Source: Neoarius graeffei (taxonomy: Eukaryota > Chordata > Actinopteri > Siluriformes > Ariidae). Taken from it: DNA of 64,000 bases. The position numbers were made by a program, and so were the translations under genes. Every line of letters begins with the position of its first letter. Positions within the stretch are counted from its first letter, which is position 1. This document shows, in pieces, positions 1 through 13,900 of the stretch. The stretch is from NCBI RefSeq assembly GCF_027579695.1, contig NC_083596.1:53024086-53088085 (forward strand). The letters are read 5' to 3'. The notes beneath the pieces were generated by a model. The model was not told where the DNA came from, did not search any database, and saw only the letters and a program-made list of their open reading frames with translations.

Positions 1-180
1 TGTCTCACCCGTCCGTGCGTCTCTCACCCCAACTGTCTCACCCGTCTGTGCGTCTCTCACCCCGGCTGTCTCACCCGTCCGTGCGTCTCTCACCCCAACT
101 GTCTCACCCGTCTGTGCGTCTCTCACCCCAACTGTCTCACCTGTCCGTGCGTCTCTCACCCCGGCTGTCTCACCTGTCAG
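1..180. repeat. 33-bp minisatellite
   Basis: About five tandem copies of a 33-base unit (TGTCTCACCCGTCCGTGCGT followed by CTCTCACCCCAAC) run from the window edge. Copies differ at a few positions (AAC/GGC, CCGT/CTGT), so the array is mildly diverged. It keeps reading frames open only because 33 is a multiple of three; no protein is implied. Confidence 0.9.
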
Positions 181-399
181 TCCTGCGCTGCTGTCTCCGT
201 GTCCTCTCCTCCGCTGCAGGATGAAATAATCGTTGGACTTTTCCGTCACCCATAATTTCAGTGCGTTTTTCAGAAGCACCTCTTCCGGTTTGAGCCACAT
301 ATCAGCGCGTGCGTGTATCTCGCATGTCACTGTGTGTGCGTTCACATACTTTAGAAGTGCGCGCGCGCGTGTGTGTATTGTAGACTCCCTTTTCCCACG

Positions 400-600
400 T
401 CGACAGAAACCCTGCCAAACCGGAAGGAAGTGATGCATTATGGGACTTGTAGTGTTCTGGTGAATGTCGTCCAGCACCACACACAGCCATGAACTCCAGT
501 TCCCAGCATGCACCGCGGCATTGCCGCTTCGTCTAACTTAAGGGGCCAGTGCTGCGCGCGCATTCCGGATCTTGTGAAGGTGAGAGGAGGCTAAAGGACC
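400..600. promoter_or_regulatory. Candidate promoter with ETS and paired ZNF143-type sites
   Basis: The stretch contains an ETS-like core (ACCGGAAG, near 418-426). It also has two matches to the ZNF143/SBS motif: one on the minus strand at 434-453 (reverse complement ACTACAAGTCCCATAATGCA) and one on the plus strand at 493-512 (ACTCCAGTTCCCAGCATGCA). Around them the DNA is rich in CG dinucleotides. A possible exon end with a good donor (AAG|GTGAGA) lies at 579/580. It lies about 1.3 kb beyond the rnf128 stop codon, so it is not the rnf128 promoter. It could start a gene reading leftward out of the window or an antisense transcript. No coding exon follows on the plus strand. Confidence 0.45.
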
Positions 601-1869
601 GGTGTGCTGATTTTTATTCCCACCACCCGGAGAACCCTGTGTGAAAGATGGAACCCTCAGTTTATGTTGTGTCCTCGGACTGTGAAGTGTGTAGAACTAT
701 AGTTTGGGGAAATGTAGACAAATACAGTTGCACTCCAAGCACAGCTCCATTAAATCATCTTCAGAGGTGGTGTGTAACTGATACTCTCTATCAACATCAT
801 CCCTAACACACACTTTTCTGATAAAAAGCAACTTTATTTACAGTTTACATTGTCATAATATAATTTGATTAAAATTACATCTCTTACTTAACTATTCAGG
901 GCTGGGTTCCCCAAAAGCCTCAACACTAAGAGCATCTTAACCAGGACAGAGAGAGTTCATTTTGCTGCTCGCTGACCAGTTAACGACGATCTTTATGCTA
1001 CAATGCTTTTGGGAAGCTCACCCTCAGATCAGCAGTTCATAGAGTACAGAAGATACCCATAAGGTCACATCATGAAGGGCTCACACACACACACACTTTG
1101 ATAAATTGTAAAATATGTAGAAAAATTAGAATAATTTTAAAGTTTTTGGAAAAATAGCAAACCCTTTGTGCGGCGTGACGGTGTATCTGATTATTATAGC
1201 TATCATTAACTTCGGTTTTCCTTTCTTTAGTACTTCTGAGTATAAAACCCTGCTGATAATTGAACAGTGTGAGTTTAGCAATATCAGCCATGTCACCTAC
1301 ATGCAGCACTACTTCACACAGCTAACATTAAAATGTTATCGCCCGAGCAGTGGACAGACAGCGTGAAGTAGCCAGCAAATTAAAGCCAAGATTTAATGTT
1401 AAGCACATCATCAAGCTGAACAAGTGAAGAGGAAAGTAGCACGTGATCAGTGTCTGTTTACTGACAAGTTTTACTGAGCAAATTTAATCTCCACCCTATT
1501 GAACCAGGAACACCGTCACATGGCACGCACATTTTATATACGTGTGTGTGTAATTATATATATATAAAAATGCATGCATGTGTGAAAGAGAACACGGACC
1601 CAGCAGAGGGAGCTGGTGAAGTATGTTTCTCCACTACCAAAACAAATGTGCGCCTGCACGTGCACACACCCCAGAGATAAAGAGAAAAGGCAGCACTTGT
1701 CCTCCCATTAAATACAGCATGAGGTCATTAATTTACTCACACAGAGAAATTAAATTAAATTTTTTAAAAGCTGAATCTGTGAATGTAAATGTAGCACGTG
1801 TGTGTGTAAAATATATTTATTTATTAATTTATTATTACACACACAGTCACAGTGTGTTTTGCTCATTTC

Positions 1870-1943
1870 CTAGCTGCAGGTTTCGTTCTCAAAGGCTGGA
1901 TTATCGTAGTGCGGTTGCATTTCCACACACACCGCCTCCAAAC
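1870..1943 (-). CDS. rnf128: rnf128 exon 7 (last coding exon)
   Basis: Acceptor CTTGCAG precedes base 1943. The exon completes a split glycine codon, then encodes 23 residues ending [14 protein letters not shown] and a TAG stop at 1872-1870. The C-terminal PHxDNPxFE signature is what identifies the gene as RNF128. Beyond it lie AT-rich sequence and several AATAAA-type signals on the minus strand (for example around 1810-1840 and 831-836); which one is used is unknown. Confidence 0.93.
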
Positions 1944-4900
1944 CTGCAAGGCAATCACAGAACAGCATACAATCAGAAAAATAATCACAGCACAGCACAA
2001 AGTCATTGAAAAGTACCTTGGCCCTGAGGAGTACCTCTACACTGAGGAGCATCCCTGCCCTGAGGAGTACCTCTACACTGAGGAGCATCCCTGCCCTGAG
2101 GAGTACCTCTACACTGAGGAGCATGCCGGCCCTTAGGAGCACCTCTACACTGAGGAGTACCTCTACACGGAGGAGTATGCCTGCCCTGAGGTGCATCCCT
2201 GCCCTGAGGAGTACCTCTACACTGAGGAGCATCCCGGCCCTGAGGAGCACCTCTACACTGAGGAGCACCTCTACACTGAGGAGCACCCCGGCCCTGAGGA
2301 GCACCTCTACACTGAGGAGCACCTCTACACTGAGGAGCATGCCGGCCCTGAGGAGTACCTCTACACTGAGGAGCATCCCGGCCCTGAGGAGTACCACTAC
2401 ACTGAGGAGTACTCCTGCCCTGAGGAGTACCTCTACACTGAGGAGTATCTCTGCCCTGAGGATTAGCCCTGAGGAGTACCCCTGCCCTGAGGAGTACCTC
2501 TACCCTGAGGTGCATCCTGACCCTGAGGAGTACCACTACACTGAGGAGTACCCCTGCCCTGACGAGTACCCCTGCCCTGAGGAGTACCTCTAACCCTGAG
2601 GAATACCTCTACACTGAGGAGTACCTCTAACCCTGAGGAGTACCTCTACACTGAGGAGTACCTCTAACCCTGAGGAGTACCCCTGCCCTGAGGAGTACCT
2701 AGGAGCATCCACTTCTCAACAGTTCAGAGGGCAGCTCGGAGAACAATGTCCCATCTAGTGGCTCTAGAAACAGATTCCCTAGGAATTCATGAATGCAAGG
2801 GTTAAACTGTGCTAAAGATACCCCACCAGCCAGAGAAAATCAGCATGGAACCTGTCCTTGATCCCCACGTCAACTCGGGGTTGGTCAACAAGACTACCAA
2901 CACCTGCTCCTCAAAATATCCAGCACAGTGCCGATTGCTGAGCTATTCCCATTATATGGAGAAAAGGAAATCATCCCCTCCTAAAGTATTGCAAGGGCAA
3001 TTCTTTTTTTCTGTTTTACAATCAAGACATTGGGGTTTGAGATCAAAAGATGAATATGAGACGATAGATTGGAATTTCAGATTTCACTTCCTGATATTTA
3101 CATCTAGAGGTGTTAAATGACTTGCAACATGGCACCTTTTATTTGAACCCACCCATTTTTCAAGTGATCAAAAATATTGGAACATATTTGGAATGTCCAG
3201 AAAAAGAAAGTGGTGTACTACCAACAGGTCAGGCAAACATTCTCTTTCACCTGATGGCCATCAGTTGAGCTGAGTGAAATCTGCTTCTCTGTCTTGAGAC
3301 TTTTTATTTGGTCATGGTAGTATGTTTAACCCAACCGTAATGCACAGTCAAGTCAAAGTGTGTGCAACACACACACACACACACACACACAAATAGAACA
3401 AACTAGCTTATTAGCACCAGCTCCTGGTATCTAGCAAGCCAGGCTGAAATAGTTTGTGTGTGTGTGTGTGTGTGTGAGTGTGTGAGTGAGTGATACTTAC
3501 CTTCACATGTGTGTTCAGCAGGGCCCAGGTGCTCTGTTGCATGCAGAGATTCATAACCGGAAGAGGCAGTGTCACTGTGAGACTCAGAGTTAGGGGAGAT
3601 GTTCGAGACTGATTCAGAGTGTGTGTCCAAGTACTCAGTGCTACTGGGAAATGAATGCAAATCAGAAGATACCGTCGGCATGTGCTGCTCCTCAACATCC
3701 GTCTACAGAGAGACAAGAAAGTCAGTCATGAATCTATTCACTCTCTCTCTCTCTCTCTCTCACACGCACACACGCACCTCTACTCCAAAGGCTTTCAGGA
3801 TGTCACACTTGCACATTGGGCAGGTCCTGTGTTCCATCAGCCATGGCTCAACACATGCCTTATGGAAGAAATGACTACACACACACACACACAAACACAC
3901 GGTAAGACTGATAATGTATTATGGAACCTTAATTCTGATCTGCAGTGTTCCAAAATGTAAAGTTCTGAGCACTGAGGTATACATCAGCACTGAAAAGAAC
4001 CTCACACCCTACTCACTCTTGCCTCCTGCAGTGCATTCTGGGAATTTTAGTCTGCCAGATATTCCACATACTTCATGTTTTCACATTTGACTGCAAAACA
4101 TCAGTCCATCAACATTTTAACTGAAGTAATTCCATCCTGCCCAAGTCATATTCATTAACCTCCTAACTGCAAAAGCCTAACCCCTCACCCATTGGTACTA
4201 AATGCTCATGAGCAGGGTGTGTTTCAGGAAGTATGGAGAGTTCAGTTCCTCCTTCTGAACAAACTGAGAGTGCCATGTCAGCAGAAAATCTGGTTGGACC
4301 AGTTTCAGCGTGTTTCACACAGCTGAACTGTGTTTACAATGACCAGTGCAGTGCTAATGTGGGGGAATTCTGGAATAATTCAGTTAAGAACAACATTAAT
4401 GGCTCTCAGAGTCAAGGCTATATTAACTAACTCCAAACCTGATGCCTAGGGTTAGCCAATTTGATCCAATCAATTCTCAATTAACCAATCAAAACATGTC
4501 AAAATCATAATGAGGTACATTTTCATGAGTAAAGGGAAGGAGAGAGGAAAAAAAAGTAAAGCAAAGCCAATAGAGTTTATAATTGATTAGCGCAAATGGG
4601 TGTGATTGTAGCATGGCAAGGCAAGTTTATTTATATAGCACATTTCATACACAGTGGCAGTTCAATGTGCTTTACAGAAGTAAAAGCAAAACAGTAAACA
4701 ATAGAGAATAAAATTACATAAAATAAATGGGAAGAAATATAATAAGAATTAAACAATAGTAGAAGTTCAAATAGGGGAAAAAACCCCCAGCAGAATAAAA
4801 TAGAATAAAAGTTAAGTAAAATTTGAAACATGCAGAGACTGTAAAAGTAAAGATTATAAAACATGTAAAGAAGACAATATTAATTATTTAACAGAAAGCA

Positions 4901-7900
4901 TCTGAGAACAGCTTGGTCTTTAGTCTAGATTTGAAGCCGTCAACAGCAGGAGCATTTTTGATGTCCTCTGGCAGTTGGTTCCATAGCTGCACTGCATAGT
5001 AGCTAAAAGCTGCTTCACCACACTTTGTTTTAACAACTGGTTTTAATAGTACATTTTTCTGTTGCGATCTGGTAGATCTGATTGGGTTAGGCCGCTGCAA
5101 CATATCAGAGAGGTAATTGGGCCCTGTACCATTTAGAGATTTGTACACCAGCAGCAATGCTTTAAAGTCAATTCTGTAGCTTACTGGAAGCCAGTGAAGG
5201 GACCTTAGAATTGGAGTAATGTGTTCTGTTCTTTTTGTTCGTGTGAGAACCCTCACCGCTGCATTTTGAACCAGCTGAAGTCGTTTGATGGTCTTTTTTG
5301 GCAGCCCTGTGCGCGCACGTGCATGTGATTACAGCAAGCGTATGAATATAGTGAGTGTGTGACTATATGAAATGCGTTACCAGATGACTGAATACTTGGT
5401 TGACCTTCAACACTCTAGATAATGTAGCTGCAGACAAACAATGAAAAAGTAAAACTAGCACCCTGATATATATTAAAAAAAAACCCAAAACAAACAAAAA
5501 TACCCCACACACCCCTTAAAACATAAGTAGCATCAACCTATCTGGCAGAATATCATCATGGATGGCAGCTCATCATCTGAAACTTAATACCAGCAAATCT
5601 GAACTGCTGTTCATCCCAGGAGATTCATCTCCACATTACCATCTTCTGATCCCCGATTTCCTCATCAAATTCATCAACTTCTGTACTAGATCCCTTACTT
5701 ACAAGTTTCTTCAAACATAATGCTAGAAGCAATTGAAACTCTTCTAAAAACAATAATTTCTTATCTTAGCACTGGCTGTGACTTAAAAAAAAAAAAAAAC
5801 CCTGACCTCAACCCCTGTCAGCTGTCTAACTGTACACTCCTATCAAATTTCCTCTTTTTCTTCAAGATCCTAGAAAAAGTTGTGGCACAGCAGTTATGCT
5901 CATAGCTACATTGGAAGAATATTCATGAAATCTATCAGTCAGGATTTAGGCCTCATCATAGCACAGTGACAGCACTGGTTAAAGTGGTAAATGACCTACT
6001 ATCGGCCTCTGACCAGATGTGTGTCTCCATTGATCATTCCATTCTCCTTGATAGACTAGAAAATGTTGTTGGAGTTAAAGGAATGCCCTCTCCTGGCTCA
6101 GGTCTTATTTAACTGATTATCAGTTTGTAGAAGTAAATGCCGACTTCTCTGCAACAGCAAGAGTCCTTACTAGAACCAGAAGATATGACCACATCACCCC
6201 TGTCTTATCCACATTGCATTGGCTCCCAATCAAATTTCACACTGATTATTAAATTCTACTATTGACCTTTAAAGCACTGAATGGTCTCACACCACAGAAC
6301 TTGAGCAAACTGCTGGTCTTTTATGACCCACAATCACAACTACTTTGTTCAAAAGGTGCAGGCTATCTGCTAGTACCTCGTATAGTGAAGGCTACATCAG
6401 GGGGCGGAGCCTTTTCTTACAAAGCCCCACAGTTATGGAACAGCCTTCCAAGTAGTGTTCGGGACTCAGGCACAGTCTGTGTTTAAGTCTCGGCTGAAAA
6501 CATCTGTTTAGTCAAGCTTTTTGTTAATAGTGTTTATGAGGTAAAGGTGTAGATCTGGAGGATCCTCAGGCATGGAGTGTTTTAGTAAGCTGGGATGCAT
6601 GGATGCTGCCACCCCCACTCCCCCTCGGGTTTGTTGACGGTGGAGTGGCTGCTCCTTTATGTCCCGGGGCTCCCTCATGTCTGTGCTACCTTCTGGCTCT
6701 CCCTTTTATTTATGCTGTCATAGTTAGTCTCGCTGGAGTCCCTGCTTGCACTCAGCACAAATGTACACCGTTCTTGTCGTGTACCGAACAATCTATTAGC
6801 AATCTCGGTTGAACTGTTGATAACTTCAGTTTGATGCAAGAAACCTAAAATTGAAACTCAAAAATGATGCTGATGGTCATGTTCCTGTCTGGTTCCTCTC
6901 AAGGTTTCTTCGTCATGTGATCTCAGGGAGTTTTTCCTTACCACAGTCAGCTTTGGCTTGCTCATAAGGGATAATCTTAAATTTTATATCCGGATTTCTA
7001 TAAAACTGCTTTGTGATGATGTCCACTGTTAAAAATAAAACTGAATTGACTTAAAAATTTTTTTTATTTATTATACAGTGATTATAAAGGAGTGTGCACC
7101 CAGTAGTCAGCAGAGATATAAAGGCAGTATGAGGACCTGTGCCATCTCAGAACACCGCTTAGAATTTTGAAGGAAATAAAATGATACAATAAAACCAATA
7201 CATACTTGCATGTAAGGACACAGAGCACATCTCCCGGTTTATAAGACTCAATACACACGGCACACGAGTCAGCATCTGGTCCCGTCTCCTACACACACAC
7301 ACACACACACACACGTCTTTTTTTTTTTGCAGTTTCTCAATAGCAACAACAACAGAAACAAAGGCAAATATGTTTTCCGACATGATCATCACTCTCACAC
7401 ACACATACCTGATCTCCTTGACTGAGTGTGCGAACCTTGAGCTGACCAATCGCTTTCTTTGCTTTTGCCTTCATCTCTTTCTGGAATCACACACACACAC
7501 ACACACGTCAGACAGACAGACAAGCTCAGTGTATTACTGTGTATTCAGACCTTTATCTGTTGTTTGTTTATGTGCATGTGACACTTCAAATCTAACTTGG
7601 TCACTTCCTGTATATAGCACTATAGAGGTATTTCACCCACGTGACCAAGTCATGTGATGCTGCCATTTTGGAGGTCACGGCTTGAATCAGTTTGAATGCG
7701 AGGAAGGTGACAAACGAAAAACATAAAAGAAAAAGGAGCGAGATGCAGAAAACACCTTCACTATCCAGCGACGTAGGGCATTTACAGGGCGAGCAGAGGG
7801 AGAGGTATTTGCAAAAATTGAGGTTAGCAGGCTTAGAGAACGACGTTTACCTGCTTCCACCAGGATTGTTCACTGACGTACGGAAGTACACGAAGCCCTC

Positions 7901-10900
7901 GTCTTTACCTGACTTCGGCCCACATGATCTGTATACCTATGTCGTTAAAAACCCATCGCCATACACAGGTATTGATCTGAAAGCGTATAAGAGTTTGGAT
8001 CCCTACAAATATTTTGTGTCAGGCTGGGTAACATGCCTACATCAGCGGGTCGTCCCTGGAGCCGGTGGTCGCCATCTTATTACAGCTAAGGTTTGTTCAC
8101 ATTTTCATTTACTTTCGGTCCTCAGGATAAACAAAATGTTATTAAATGTCATTGAAATAACTTCTTAGTCTGTTGAGACATGGCCCGTTATAAATTTGCT
8201 GTTACCAGGCAATGACCAAGAACTGTATTATTAGGGTCAGTGTAGTTGTAGCAGTGCACTAGCAGCTAGCTGTTAGCACTAGCTAATGTCAACAACATAG
8301 TAGCTAGTATGTTACTGTAGCAATGTTTACGTTCAGTCATTTGGATGACTGTTAAAACCTTTCAGTCTCAAGTTTTTCCCTTTACTGTATTTACTAGTTT
8401 ACGGAGCTAGCGCGCTAGCTCCCGGGCAGGCTGGGAGTGAGCACGCTAGCTCCCGGGCAGGCTGGGAGTGAGCGCGCTAGCTCCCGGGCAGGCTGGGAGT
8501 GAGCACGCTAGCTCCCGGGCAGGCTGGGAGTGAGCACGCTAGCTCCCGGGCAGGCTGAGAGTGAGTGCGCTAGCTCCCGGGCAGGCTGGGAGCGAGTGCG
8601 CTAGCTCCCAGCCTGCCCGAGCACGCTAGCTCAGTAAACTAGTAAATACAGTAAAGGAAAAACTTGAGACTGAAAGGTTTTAACAGTCATCCAAATGACT
8701 GAACGTAAACATTGCTACAGTAACATACTAGCTACTATGTTGTTGACATTAGCTAGCTTGATCTTCAAAATGGCGGACACCGGGGCGTCACGTGACCCTG
8801 TGACGTCAGGTGAAAAACCTCTATATTTCCTGTAGAAGAGCAGCACCGCAATGTGGATCACAAGATAAATCACGTTTTGCTCTCATGATTTTTCAGACAA
8901 ATCTTCTGGTGTGTATGATATTGTTTGTCTCTCCTCTCCCAATTTTAGTTTCTACCTGAAATTTGTTCCCATGTACTGCTTAACTCAAAAAAAATTGAAG
9001 AAAACCTGATCCTTAACAGTGGTTTCACTCCATCCTGCCATGCAAACCTCTTGTACGAAATTAAAAAAAAAAAAGGCTGGGAAGGAAGCAGCAGAGGTTG
9101 CTGGTGTCTCTGAAAAGCAGTTGTAGCAAATATGGTTAACTAATGCTGCTAATCTGCTATTAGCTAATACGAACCCTGCCACACAGAATATAAAATCACA
9201 ACCAATTTGTGCTTTATTTAATTTACTAGTTAGAAAATGATACAGAAATATCCAGGTACATGCTAGGGGTGGGCAATGACAATTTTAGATAATAAATGTC
9301 TCCTTGTCTGTCGCTTTACAGAGCGATCATAGGCATCATGAGACGAAACACATTTTTGTCAGTTGCAATGAAAATGCACAGACATGGCACTCCATGTTGT
9401 TTCATGAACCAGACTTTACTCTATTTGCTGGTCCAGCTAACACTGTTTCTGAGAGACACATGAACAAACCAGTCGTAACCAAGAACAGGCGGTTCCTTCA
9501 CATATGTTTCTCTGTTTGCTTGGCAACAGCAGCATGGTTAACAACATGGAGGAGTTGGTGGCTTACAAAAATTATATATTCAAAATCAGCTATATGGAAT
9601 TACTGAATTTTACAAAATGGACAACAGTTATTTGCAAAATATGCGAGGGCCAAATTTTCTTGGTTTAGCAACCAAGAAAGCACTCCAAAGAGTATGGAAA
9701 AGCCAGACATCACGGGGAGCGCGCACACACACACACACACACACACGAGTGTAAAAGCCCCACAGCAGAAACAATGTCAAAAACAATAATAACTGTCTGT
9801 TTAAAAAAAAAAATAGAAAATGGATAAGAATTGGAAAGACTTCACTGATACCATGAAAGTTGCTCTACATGTGCAGAACTCGTACACTAATAAATTAGAG
9901 CAGGCAAACCTTCTGAACATTTTTAAAAGCTCATTATGAACTCAAGTGTTCCGCGAACAGGACTGTGCTGTCGATTTAGAGAAACACAGCTCTGGAAAAA
10001 AAAGAGCTACTTTTAACAGTGACCACCGTTAAAAATGGTGTCAATTTTTCCCATTGTGATGTACTACAGCGGTGAGCAGCTACATTCGTATCAGTGTTGA
10101 AAACATTCCCACAAAATATATTAGGAAATCCCCAAACTAAAAGCCAATGATAAACTGTGTCCTACATAGATCCATCAAAGAGGTGAAAAGACAATTCAGA
10201 CTGAAGCTGGAGTGCTGCGACACCACTGCTTACACCCAGCACATGTGGCAAAGCTTGCAAGACATCACAGATGATCAGAACAAAAGCAGCGGGAAAACGC
10301 ACAGCCACACTGCACTGCCAGAGCAGCTGAATAAGTTCTATACCTACTGAAGCTCTCAACACTGAACCACAGAAGAGGGTTATGACAACTGGAAGCACAC
10401 AGAATCCTCCGTTCACAATCTCATCGAAGAACATGGGCTGAAAAGAATAAACCCAAGGAATGTACAGTACCAGTCAAAAGTTTGTACACCCCAATTCAAT
10501 TTTTTTCCTTTATTTTTATTAATTAAAAGTCACTTCATGTCTTAAAGTAATGATGGCTGTCGTTTCTCTTTACTTAGTTGTTTGGTTCTTGACATGATAT
10601 GGATTACTACAGTTGTGGTGTGGAATTGGGCTATTTACTGTATTTATTATTTACTGTTTGATCTCAAAACATGTTAAGAAGGCAAGAAACTTGTCCACTA
10701 ATTCACTTTTGATGAGACACACCTGTTAACTGAAAAAGTATTCCAAGTGACTCCCTCATGAAGCTGGGTAAGATAATGCCAATAGTGTACAAAGCATCAT
10801 CGAGGGAAACACTGGATACGCTGAGGAATCTAAAATATCAAACAGATTTTATTTTTTGACAGTTTTTCTATTTACCACATAATTCCAGATTATGTCTCAG

Positions 10901-13900
10901 ATGTTATTTCTAGTTTAATTTCTTCAGTATTGTTCTAGAATGTGGTGGCACGGTGGTGTAGTGGTTAGCACTGTCGCCTCACAGCAAGAAGGTTCTGGGT
11001 TCGAGCCCAGTGGCTGACGAGGGCCTTTTTGTGCGGAGTTTGCATGTTCTCCCGGGGTCTGTGTGGGTTTCCTCTGGGTGCTCCGGTTTCCCCCACAGTC
11101 CAAAGACATGCAGGTTAGGATCATCTGTGGCTCTAAATTGACCGTAGATGTGAATGGTTGTGTCTCTCTGTGTGTTGCCCTGTAATGATCTGGCAACTTG
11201 TCCAGGGTGTACCCCACCTCTCGCCCATAGTCAGCTGGAATAGGCTCCAGCCCGCCTGCGACCCTGCACAAGATAAGCGGTTACGGATAATGGATGGATG
11301 TTCGAGAATGTAGAAAATAATCAAGTCAGTCCCCACTCGCTTGCTCACTCGAGTTTGTTGACGGTGTAGTGGCTGCTGCTTTATGTCCCGGGGCCCCTCA
11401 TGCCTGTGTTACCTTCTGGCTCTCCCCTTTTAGTCATGCTGTCATAGTTAGTTGCCGGAGTCCCTGCTTGTACTCAGTGCAATATGTATACTGTTCCCAC
11501 TTATTCAGGTGACATTGGGCATACCTAACAACCTGTGTTTTCTCTCCCCCCAAAATCTGTCACTCTGAGTTACATGTTGGTCCTGGGATTGAGATGCTGA
11601 ACCTCTTCTGCTCCTCGGACCTGCCTGATCCATCCTGGTGCCCTGTGTCTCGTTGGAGTCTCATCGCATCGCTTCTGTGGAGGACGGCCCCATGTGGACA
11701 GCTAGGGGTCCCGCCTGGAGGACGCTCTGGACTCTTGCAGTGGTGCTTTTGTGGCTGGGGACTGCAGTTGACTTGCTGACTTTGGGACTGCGGCTGTCGT
11801 GAACAGTTTTGCCCTCGGGTTTCCGTCAGTGGGGGGTTTATAGCATCAACGAAGCTGACTTTGTTAGGACTGCTAATGTTATAGTCATGCTGTCGGTTGT
11901 TGCCCGGATGGGGAGGAGTTCCCTTTTGAGTCTGGTTCCTCTCGATGTTTCTTCCTCATGTTGTCTGAGGGAGTTTTTCCTTGCCACCGTCGCCACAGGC
12001 TTCATCATTGGGGATAGATTAGGGATAAAATTAGCTCATATTTTAAGTAGTTCAAATTCTGTAAAGCTGTTTTGCAACAATGTTTATTGTTAAAAGCGCG
12101 AAACAAATAAACTTGACTTGACAGTCATCCTGTCCCTAGGACATGCTTCAGTACCCACCTGCCTCAAGTGGGTCGTGGGGCTGGTGAGACGACATACAGA
12201 AGAAGGTGGCTGATCTGGTGATGCAGTCAAAGAACAACAATCGTTCTTTAAATGCCAGCAAAACCAAGGGAATGATTATCAACCCATGAAAGAGGAGGGA
12301 ACAGCACATAGGTGAGACAGAGGCAGAAAGGGTGAACAGATGGTGTTCAGATCAGTGATCATACCTGGTTCCACAACACGATATCTAATAAGGAAATCCC
12401 AGCAGTGACTGTAGTTCCTGAGGAGGCTAAAGAAATTCAGCACAGAGGTAACGTCTAGAGGGGCGCCATCGAGCACATTTTCACAAGCATCACCACACAG
12501 TGGTCTGAAAAAGCTGCTCCAGTCAGGAACAAAAGGCTCTTCAGCAAGTAACTGGAACTGCTCAAACCATCTTAGGAGCAGCCAACACATCACTGGAGGA
12601 CATGTACCACGCCAGGGTCACCAGGAGAGCCCACAATATCATCATGGACAGAACCCTCCCCCAATACTGACCATCAGTTAGATGCTACAGGAGTGTAAAG
12701 TCAAGAAACATAGCTAAGGAACAGTTTTACCTGCAGGCCATCGGGATCTCAATGACTCTCGCCCACAAACACACACAACTGACTGTCAAATGAAGTGCTG
12801 GACCCAATCCCCCCCAACCCCATGCACACACCCCCCGAACCTTGCAATATTGCAGATTTTTTGCACAATGCACTTGTTGATCTTTTCCTCTTACACATAA
12901 GGATGAAGCATCTTGTATCTGTGGTCTATAATCGCACTACATTTATACAATCTGCCACTTCATGTCTCTTTTATTGTACAACCCCGATTCCAAAAAAGTT
13001 GGGACAAAGTATAAATTGTAAATAAAAATGGAATGCAATGATGTGGAAGTTTCAAAATTCCATATTTTATTCAGAATAGAACATAGATGACGTATCAAAT
13101 GTTTAAACTGAGAAAATGTATCATTTAAAGAGAAAAATTAGGTGATTTTAAATTTCATGACAACAACACATCTCAAAAAAGTTGGGACAAGGCCATGTTT
13201 CCCACTGTGAGACATCCCCTTTTCTCTTTACAACAGTCTGTAAACGTCTGGGGACTGAGGAGACAAGTTGCTCAAGTTTAGGGATAGGAATGTTAACCCA
13301 TTCTTGTCTAATGTAGGATTCTAGTTGCTCATCTGTCTTAGGTCTTTTTTGTCGTATCTTCCGTTTTATGATGCGCCAAATGTTTTCTATGGGTGAAAGA
13401 TCTGGACTGCAGGCTGGCCAGTTCAGTACCCGGACCCTTCTTCTACGCAGCCATGATGCTGTAATTGATGCAGTATGTGGTTTGGCATTGTCATGTTGGA
13501 AAATGCAAGGTCTTCCCTGAAAGAGACGTCGTCTGGATGGGAGCATATGTTGCTCTAGAACCTGGATATACCTTTCAGCATTGATGGTGTCTTTCCAGAT
13601 GTGTAAGCTGCCCATGCCACACGCACTAATGCAACCCCATACCATCAGAGATGCAGGCTTCTGAACTGAGCGCTGATAACAACTCGGGTTGTCCTTCTCC
13701 TCTTTAGTCTGAATGACACGGCGTCCCTGATTTCCATAAACAACTTCAAATTTTGATTCGTCTGACCACAGAACAGTTTTCCACTTTGCCACAGTCCATT
13801 TTAAATGAGCCTTGGCCCAGAGAAGATGTCTGCGCTTCTGGATCATGTTTAGATACGGCTTCTTCTTTGAACTATAGAGTTTTAGCTGGCAACGGCGGAT

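Larger units (their letters stand above)
7620..8833. mobile_element. Inverted-repeat DNA element carrying an orphan exon
   Basis: The left end (TATAGAGGTATTTCACC at about 7,621) and the reverse complement of the right end (TATAGAGGTTTTTCACC at about 8,826) form terminal inverted repeats, each followed by a CACGTGAC and a 'gccattttg' motif. A 2-bp TA duplication is compatible with both sides; TTCCTGTA also occurs 8-10 bases outside the left end and next to the right end. Inside are an orphan coding exon (7,692-8,095) and a large palindrome (about 8,230-8,760). No transposase is present. It sits in rnf128 intron 2. Confidence 0.7.

Noticed and set aside
1-224. 33-bp repeat array as a possible CRISPR or repetitive protein
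   Set aside because: No unique spacers, units adjoin directly, and the context is a vertebrate genome: a minisatellite.
2003-2593. Long overlapping open frames (175-195 codons) in both orientations
   Set aside because: They are products of a 36-bp tandem repeat whose period is divisible by three; low-complexity, no homology, inside an rnf128 intron.
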